Program-made: the position numbers and the translations under genes
NCBI RefSeq assembly: GCF_029968095.1
Contig: NZ_JASCIR010000002.1
Coordinates: 310,001-374,000 of the forward strand
DNA from: Streptomyces solicavernae
Lineage (GTDB): Bacteria; Actinomycetota; Actinomycetes; Streptomycetales; Streptomycetaceae
Length of the DNA stretch: 64,000 bases
Reading direction: 5' to 3'
The notes under the pieces: model-generated
What the model was told of the DNA's origin: nothing
Seen by the model: only the letters and a program-made list of their open reading frames with translations
Database searches by the model: none
Shown: piece by piece, positions 60,143-64,000 of the stretch
Numbering within the stretch: position 1 is the stretch's first letter
Layout: each line of letters opens with the position of its first letter

Positions 60143-61114
60143 TCAGCGTCCGCGCGCCGCGATACGGGCCTTGCGCGCCGCCAGCTTCTCGTCGAACTTG
60201 GCGGCCTCGGAGTCGAGGCCGCCCATGAACATGCCGAGCTCCTCCTGCGCCTGCAGGCCCTCCGGGCCGAGCCCGTCGATCTCCAGGACCTTCAGGTGCC
60301 GCAGGACCGGCTGCAGCACGTCGTCGTGGTGGATGCGCATGTTGTAGATCTCGCCGATCGCCATCTGCGCCGCGGCCCGCTCGAAGCCGGGCATGCCGTG
60401 GCCGGGCATCCGGAAGTCGACCACCACGTCGCGCACGGCCTGCATGGTCAGGTCGGGGGCGAGCTCGAAGGCCTCCTTCAGCAGATTCCGGTAGAAGACC
60501 ATGTGCAGGTTCTCGTCGGTGGCGATGCGCGCCAGCATCCGGTCGCAGACCGGGTCGCCCGACTGGTGGCCGGTGTTGCGGTGCGAGATGCGGGTGGCCA
60601 GCTCCTGGAACGCGACGTACGCGACGGAGTGCAGCATCGAGTGCCGGTTGTCGGACTCGAAGCCCTCGCTCATGTGCGCCATCCGGAACTGCTCCAGCTT
60701 GACCGGGTCGACGGCGCGCGAGGCGAGGAGGTAGTCGCGCATGACGATGCCGTGCCGGCCCTCCTCGGCGGTCCAGCGGTGCACCCAGGTGCCCCACGCG
60801 CCGTCGCGGCCGAAGAGGCTCGCGATCTCGTGGTGGTAGCTGGGCAGGTTGTCCTCGGTGAGCAGATTGACCACGAGGGCGGTCTTGCCGATGTCGGTGA
60901 CCTTGGACTGGCCGGGCTCCCACTCCTCGCCGTCCTCGAAGAACTCCGGGAAGTTGCGCGCGTCGCCCCACGGCACGTAGTCGTGCGGCATCCAGTCCTT
61001 GGCAACCTTGAGGTGGCGGTTGAGCTCCTTCTCCACGACCTCTTCGAGGGCGTAAAGCAGCCGGGCGTCGGTCCAGGTGTCCGGGCTGCCGAGGTGGGGA
61101 GAGGCGATCGTCAC
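60143..61114 (-). CDS. Acyl-ACP desaturase (soluble di-iron, DesA type)
   Basis: A 323-aa ferritin-like di-iron enzyme. Iron ligands lie in LLTEDNLPSYHHEIA, TAEEGRHGIVMRDY and ATDENLHMVFYRN (ExxH pairs). It inserts a double bond in acyl-ACP in the cytoplasm, adjusting membrane fluidity. The GTG at 61114 follows CAGGAG. Three tandem palindromes upstream indicate repressor control. Confidence 0.9.
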   Translation of the reverse strand: MTIASPHLGSPDTWTDARLLYALEEVVEKELNRHLKVAKDWMPHDYVPWGDARNFPEFFEDGEEWEPGQSKVTDIGKTALVVNLLTEDNLPSYHHEIASLFGRDGAWGTWVHRWTAEEGRHGIVMRDYLLASRAVDPVKLEQFRMAHMSEGFESDNRHSMLHSVAYVAFQELATRISHRNTGHQSGDPVCDRMLARIATDENLHMVFYRNLLKEAFELAPDLTMQAVRDVVVDFRMPGHGMPGFERAAAQMAIGEIYNMRIHHDDVLQPVLRHLKVLEIDGLGPEGLQAQEELGMFMGGLDSEAAKFDEKLAARKARIAARGR

Positions 61115-61162
61115 GGGGGCTCCTGCGGGGACGTGAGGTGCTGTGCTCTTGCTGCGGCTTAC

Positions 61163-61206
61163 CTACGGGGACGTAGCCTACGAGACCGTAGGTTACGAGA
61201 CCGTAG
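61163..61206. promoter_or_regulatory. Three tandem palindromes upstream of the desaturase gene
   Basis: CTACG-GGGA-CGTAG, CTACG-AGAC-CGTAG and TTACG-AGAC-CGTAG occur at 61163, 61178 and 61193, exactly 15 bp apart. This spacing and 5-4-5 symmetry resemble TetR-type operators. The array is 50-90 bp upstream of the desaturase start and also faces the end of the next gene. Confidence 0.7.
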
Positions 61207-61296
61207 GTTAAGAGGCAGGTAAAGGGCCAGCCCCGCCAGGGTGGGCCTGTGACCGATTTCTCCGCTCAATCCCCTATGTGGCCTGCTGGTTTGCGG

Positions 61297-62073
61297 CTAT
61301 CCGTGCAGATTGCGCAGGCGGACCGAGAGACATGTCACGCACCCTTCGAGCTTCTCGAACTCGCTGATGTCCACCAGTACGGGCGCGTAGCCGAGGTCCG
61401 CGAGCAGTTCCGCCGACTTCGGGGCGCTCGCCGCCATCAGGAGTCTGTCCCCGCCGAGCAGCACCACGTGCGCGCCCGACTCCTCCGGCACCGGCAGGAA
61501 CCGCCCGAACAGCGACGGGGTGTCCACGAGCGACGGGTGCCCGATCACGGTGCCGTCCGGCAGCGCCGTGACCGCCGACTTCAGGTGCAGGGCGGACGAG
61601 ACGGGCACCGCGACGACCCGGGCCCCGAGCGGCTCGAACGCGGCCCGCAGCTGTGCGACGCCGGCGGCGTTCGTCCGGCCGCCCCGCCCCACGTACAGGG
61701 TGTCGCCGATCTTCAGGACGTCCCCGCCGTCCAGCGTGCCCGGCTCCCGCACCCGGTTCACGGAGGCGCCGAGCCCGGCCACGGCCTGCTCGACGGCGGC
61801 CGTCTCGGGGCGGCGTGACCCGGCGCCGGGGCGGGCGATCAGGGCGACGTTGCGGAACATCACCACGGAGTCCTCGACGAACACCGCGTCCGGGCAGTCG
61901 TCGGCGCGGTCCACCTCGACCGTCTCCCAGCCGTGCGCCCGCAGCGTGTGGCCGTACGCCTCCCACTGGGCGATCGCCAGCGGCACGTCGACCGGGGTGC
62001 GCTCCAGATGGGTGACCAGGCCTTCGGCCAGGCGCGGGCCGGGTCGGCGGATCAGGGCCTTCTTGCTTGCCAC
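61297..62073 (-). CDS. Dimethylargininase-like (DDAH) amidinotransferase-fold protein
   Basis: A 258-aa protein of the arginine-modifying pentein fold. It has FVEDSVVMFRNVALIARPG, GTLDGGDVLKIGDTLYVG, the catalytic His in VSSALHLKSAVTAL and the Cys in KLEGCVTCLSVRLR. DDAH hydrolyses dimethylarginine to citrulline and dimethylamine. The GTG at 62073 has GGAG upstream. A pentein of other specificity cannot be excluded. Confidence 0.85.
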   Translation of the reverse strand: MASKKALIRRPGPRLAEGLVTHLERTPVDVPLAIAQWEAYGHTLRAHGWETVEVDRADDCPDAVFVEDSVVMFRNVALIARPGAGSRRPETAAVEQAVAGLGASVNRVREPGTLDGGDVLKIGDTLYVGRGGRTNAAGVAQLRAAFEPLGARVVAVPVSSALHLKSAVTALPDGTVIGHPSLVDTPSLFGRFLPVPEESGAHVVLLGGDRLLMAASAPKSAELLADLGYAPVLVDISEFEKLEGCVTCLSVRLRNLHG

Positions 62074-62152
62074 GGGTGCGACTCTCCTTGCCGGTCCTTG
62101 CTGGTTACCGCTGGTTCGGTCCTTGCCGCAATGATGCAAGGTCGCGCGGCAT

Positions 62153-62230
62153 ACCGGAACCCCACACCGGAACCCCACACCGGAACCCCACACCGGAACC
62201 CCACACCGGAACCCCACACCGGAACCCCAC
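62153..62230 (+). repeat. Six perfect 13-bp tandem repeats
   Basis: ACCGGAACCCCAC is repeated six times without change, between the ABC-F and dimethylargininase genes (both minus strand). The 243-bp gap holds this array and the upstream region of the dimethylargininase gene. There are no spacers, so it is not a CRISPR. Confidence 0.95.
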
Positions 62231-62316
62231 ACCGCAGCCCCTCTCCGGACTGCGGCTCGTCCAGGACGTACACCGCGCCTTCGTATTCGTGATCCTTTCC
62301 GGAGCCGCGCGAACGC

Positions 62317-63957
62317 TCACCGCGCCGCCAACAGCTCCCGCACCTCCTCCTCGCTCGTGTCCCGCAGATCTCCGTCGAGCAGCAGCCAGCGGGTCACCCC
62401 GACCGACTCCAGGAACGCCAGGTCGTGGCAGGCCACGATCAGCGCGCCCTCGTACGAATCCAGGGCCGAGGTGAGTTGCCGGACGCCGGCCATGTCGAGG
62501 TTGTTCGTCGGCTCGTCCAGCATCAGCAGCTGCGGTGCGGGCTCGGCGAGGAGCAGCGCCGCGAGGGTCGCGCGGAACCGCTCGCCGCCGGAGAGCGTGC
62601 CCGCCGCCTGGTCGGCCTTGGCCCCCTTGAACAGGAAGCGGGCGAGGCGGGCCCGGATCCGGTTGTTGGTGGCGTCCGGCGCGGCGAGCGCGACGTTCTC
62701 GACGACGCTCAGCGCATCGTCCAGGACGTCGAGCCGCTGCGGCAGGAACCGCAGCGGGACGTGCGCCTCGGCCTCGCCCGCCTCCGGGTCCAGCTGTCCG
62801 GCGACGGTACGGAGCAGCGTCGTCTTGCCCGCGCCGTTGCGGCCGACCAGGGCGATCCGCTCGGGCCCGCGCACGTCGAACTCGCCCTTGACCTCGGCTC
62901 CGTAACGGAGGGTCAGCTCGCGCAGGGTGAGGACCTGGCGGCCCGGCGGCACCGCGGTGAAGGGCAGGTCGACGCGGATCTCGTCGTCGTCCCGCACCGC
63001 CTCCACGGCCTCGTCGAGCCGTTCCCTGGCCTCGCTGAGCTTCTCCTCGTGCATGATGCGGTGCTTGCCGGCGGAGACCTGGGCCTCCCGCTTGCGGGCG
63101 TTCATCACGATCTTCGGCTCCCGCTTCTGCGCGTACATCTTGTTGCCGTAGCGCACCCGGCGGGCCAGCTTCATATGGGCCTCGGAGAGTTCCCTCTTCT
63201 GCCGTTTGAGGTCGGTCTCGGCGACGCGCACCATACGCTCCGCCGCCTCCTGCTCGACGGCCAGGGTTTCCTCGTACGCGCTGAAGTTGCCTCCGTACCA
63301 GCTGACTTCGCCGCCGCGCAGGTCGGCGATCTGGTCGACCTGGTCGAGGAGTTCACGGTCGTGGCTGACCACGACGAGCACGCCCGACCAGGCCTGCACG
63401 GCGGCGTACAGCCGCTGCCGGGCGAACAGGTCGAGGTTGTTCGTCGGTTCGTCGAGGAGGAGTACGTCGGGCCGGCTCAGGAGCAGCGCGGCCAGCCTGA
63501 GCAGCACGGACTCGCCGCCGGACACCTCGCCGATGGTGCGGTCGAGGCCGATGTGGCCGAGGCCGAGCTGGTCGAGGGTGGCGACGGCGCGCTCCTCGAC
63601 GTCCCAGTCGTCGCCGACGGCGGTGAAGTGCTCCTCGGCCGCGTCTCCCGCCTCGATGGCGTGCAGGGCGGCACGGGTGGCGGCGATGCCGAGCACGGCG
63701 TCGACCCGCAGGGCGGTGTCGAGGGTGACGTTCTGCGGCAGGTAGCCGACCTCGCCGCTGACGCGGACGGTGCCGTCGGCCGGGGTGAGTTCGCCCGCGA
63801 TCAGCTTCAGCAGGGTTGATTTTCCTGACCCGTTGGTGCCGATCAGGCCGGTGCGGCCGGGGCCGAAGGCGACCTGGAGGCCGTCGAAGACCTCGGTGCC
63901 GTCGGCCCAGGCGAAGCCGAGCGAGGTGCAGGCGATGGATGTGGGGTGGGTAGACAT
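62317..63957 (-). CDS. ABC-F family ATPase (ribosome-associated type)
   Basis: A 546-aa protein with two ATP-binding cassettes and no membrane domain. Walker A motifs are GTNGSGKST and GRNGAGKTT. Signatures are EVSGGESVLLRLA and LSGGERFRATLA, with Walker B VLLLDEPTNNLDL and LLMLDEPTNNLDM. The linker between cassettes is long, charged and helical (KRQKRELSEAHMKLARR). ABC-F proteins act on the ribosome in translation or antibiotic protection. The ATG at 63957 follows GGAGG. Confidence 0.92.
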   Translation of the reverse strand: MSTHPTSIACTSLGFAWADGTEVFDGLQVAFGPGRTGLIGTNGSGKSTLLKLIAGELTPADGTVRVSGEVGYLPQNVTLDTALRVDAVLGIAATRAALHAIEAGDAAEEHFTAVGDDWDVEERAVATLDQLGLGHIGLDRTIGEVSGGESVLLRLAALLLSRPDVLLLDEPTNNLDLFARQRLYAAVQAWSGVLVVVSHDRELLDQVDQIADLRGGEVSWYGGNFSAYEETLAVEQEAAERMVRVAETDLKRQKRELSEAHMKLARRVRYGNKMYAQKREPKIVMNARKREAQVSAGKHRIMHEEKLSEARERLDEAVEAVRDDDEIRVDLPFTAVPPGRQVLTLRELTLRYGAEVKGEFDVRGPERIALVGRNGAGKTTLLRTVAGQLDPEAGEAEAHVPLRFLPQRLDVLDDALSVVENVALAAPDATNNRIRARLARFLFKGAKADQAAGTLSGGERFRATLAALLLAEPAPQLLMLDEPTNNLDMAGVRQLTSALDSYEGALIVACHDLAFLESVGVTRWLLLDGDLRDTSEEEVRELLAAR

Positions 63958-64000
63958 GGTGGGCGGCCTCCGGCGCGCTCGAAGTGACAGGGCGGCGCGT

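Noticed and set aside
62153..62230. Possible CRISPR array
   Set aside because: The units are 13 bp, perfectly adjacent and without spacers, and there are no cas genes in the window.

Overview
The window is high-GC actinobacterial DNA and almost certainly comes from a Streptomyces chromosome. Supporting evidence is the codon use, Tat and lipoprotein signals, a two-domain small laccase, a WhiB-like protein, FCD-GntR, ROK and LacI regulators, a split LigD-type polymerase/ligase pair, and an intergenic repeat of a kind common in Streptomyces. No prophage, insertion sequence, CRISPR array, rRNA or biosynthetic megasynthase is visible.

Layout. (1) 1-6.2 kb, minus strand: a formate dehydrogenase operon, reading in transcription order ketopantoate-reductase-like gene, molybdopterin subunit, NuoE-NuoF fusion, a separate Fe-S subunit, and fdhD (cut by the window edge). 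The catalytic polypeptide is split over two non-adjacent genes. (2) 6.4-9.5 kb: a frameshifted methyltransferase, a second methyltransferase remnant, a KAS III (FabH-type) enzyme and an FCD-GntR regulator. (3) 9.7-21.5 kb, plus strand: a sugar locus with a ROK regulator, an Rbs-type ABC importer, a Gfo/Idh/MocA dehydrogenase, a TIM-barrel isomerase, a secreted glucose/sorbosone-dehydrogenase-like protein and a ThuA/3-keto-disaccharide-hydrolase lipoprotein. (4) 21.6-29.8 kb: a translationally coupled ebo-type operon holding an inositol-phosphate-synthase homologue, EboC (UbiA), a small repeat ORF, a TIM-barrel protein, EboA, EboB (TatD), EboE and an EboF-like phosphodiesterase. A Tat-exported TIM-barrel isomerase follows. 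(5) 31.0-41.5 kb: a divergent oxalate-type catabolic locus. The minus arm has an OFA transporter, an ADP-forming acyl-CoA ligase, a formyl-CoA-transferase homologue and a TPP-dependent oxalyl-CoA-decarboxylase-like enzyme. The plus arm has succinyl-CoA synthetase beta and alpha and an aldehyde dehydrogenase.

(6) 41.8-49.8 kb: tRNA-Leu(GAG), a PH-domain protein, a universal stress protein, an SDR, two DUF3048 paralogues, and a divergent DNA ligase / LigD polymerase pair. (7) 49.8-58.3 kb: a second ThuA/GSDH/DUF1080 locus with a cupredoxin domain, a divergent small laccase, and a LacI regulator next to a GH64 glucanase. (8) 58.6-64 kb: a VOC protein, a WhiB-like protein, an acyl-ACP desaturase behind three tandem palindromes, a dimethylargininase-like protein and an ABC-F ATPase.

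How it fits together. The formate dehydrogenase operon and the oxalate locus, 31 kb apart, share an upstream DNA element. Part of that element also lies upstream of the GntR gene. This supports one oxalate-to-formate-to-CO2 regulon. The sugar locus runs directly into the ebo operon, so keto-sugar chemistry and Ebo-dependent metabolite handling may be linked. Short tandem repeats are unusually frequent across the window: at start/stop junctions, inside protein loops and between genes.
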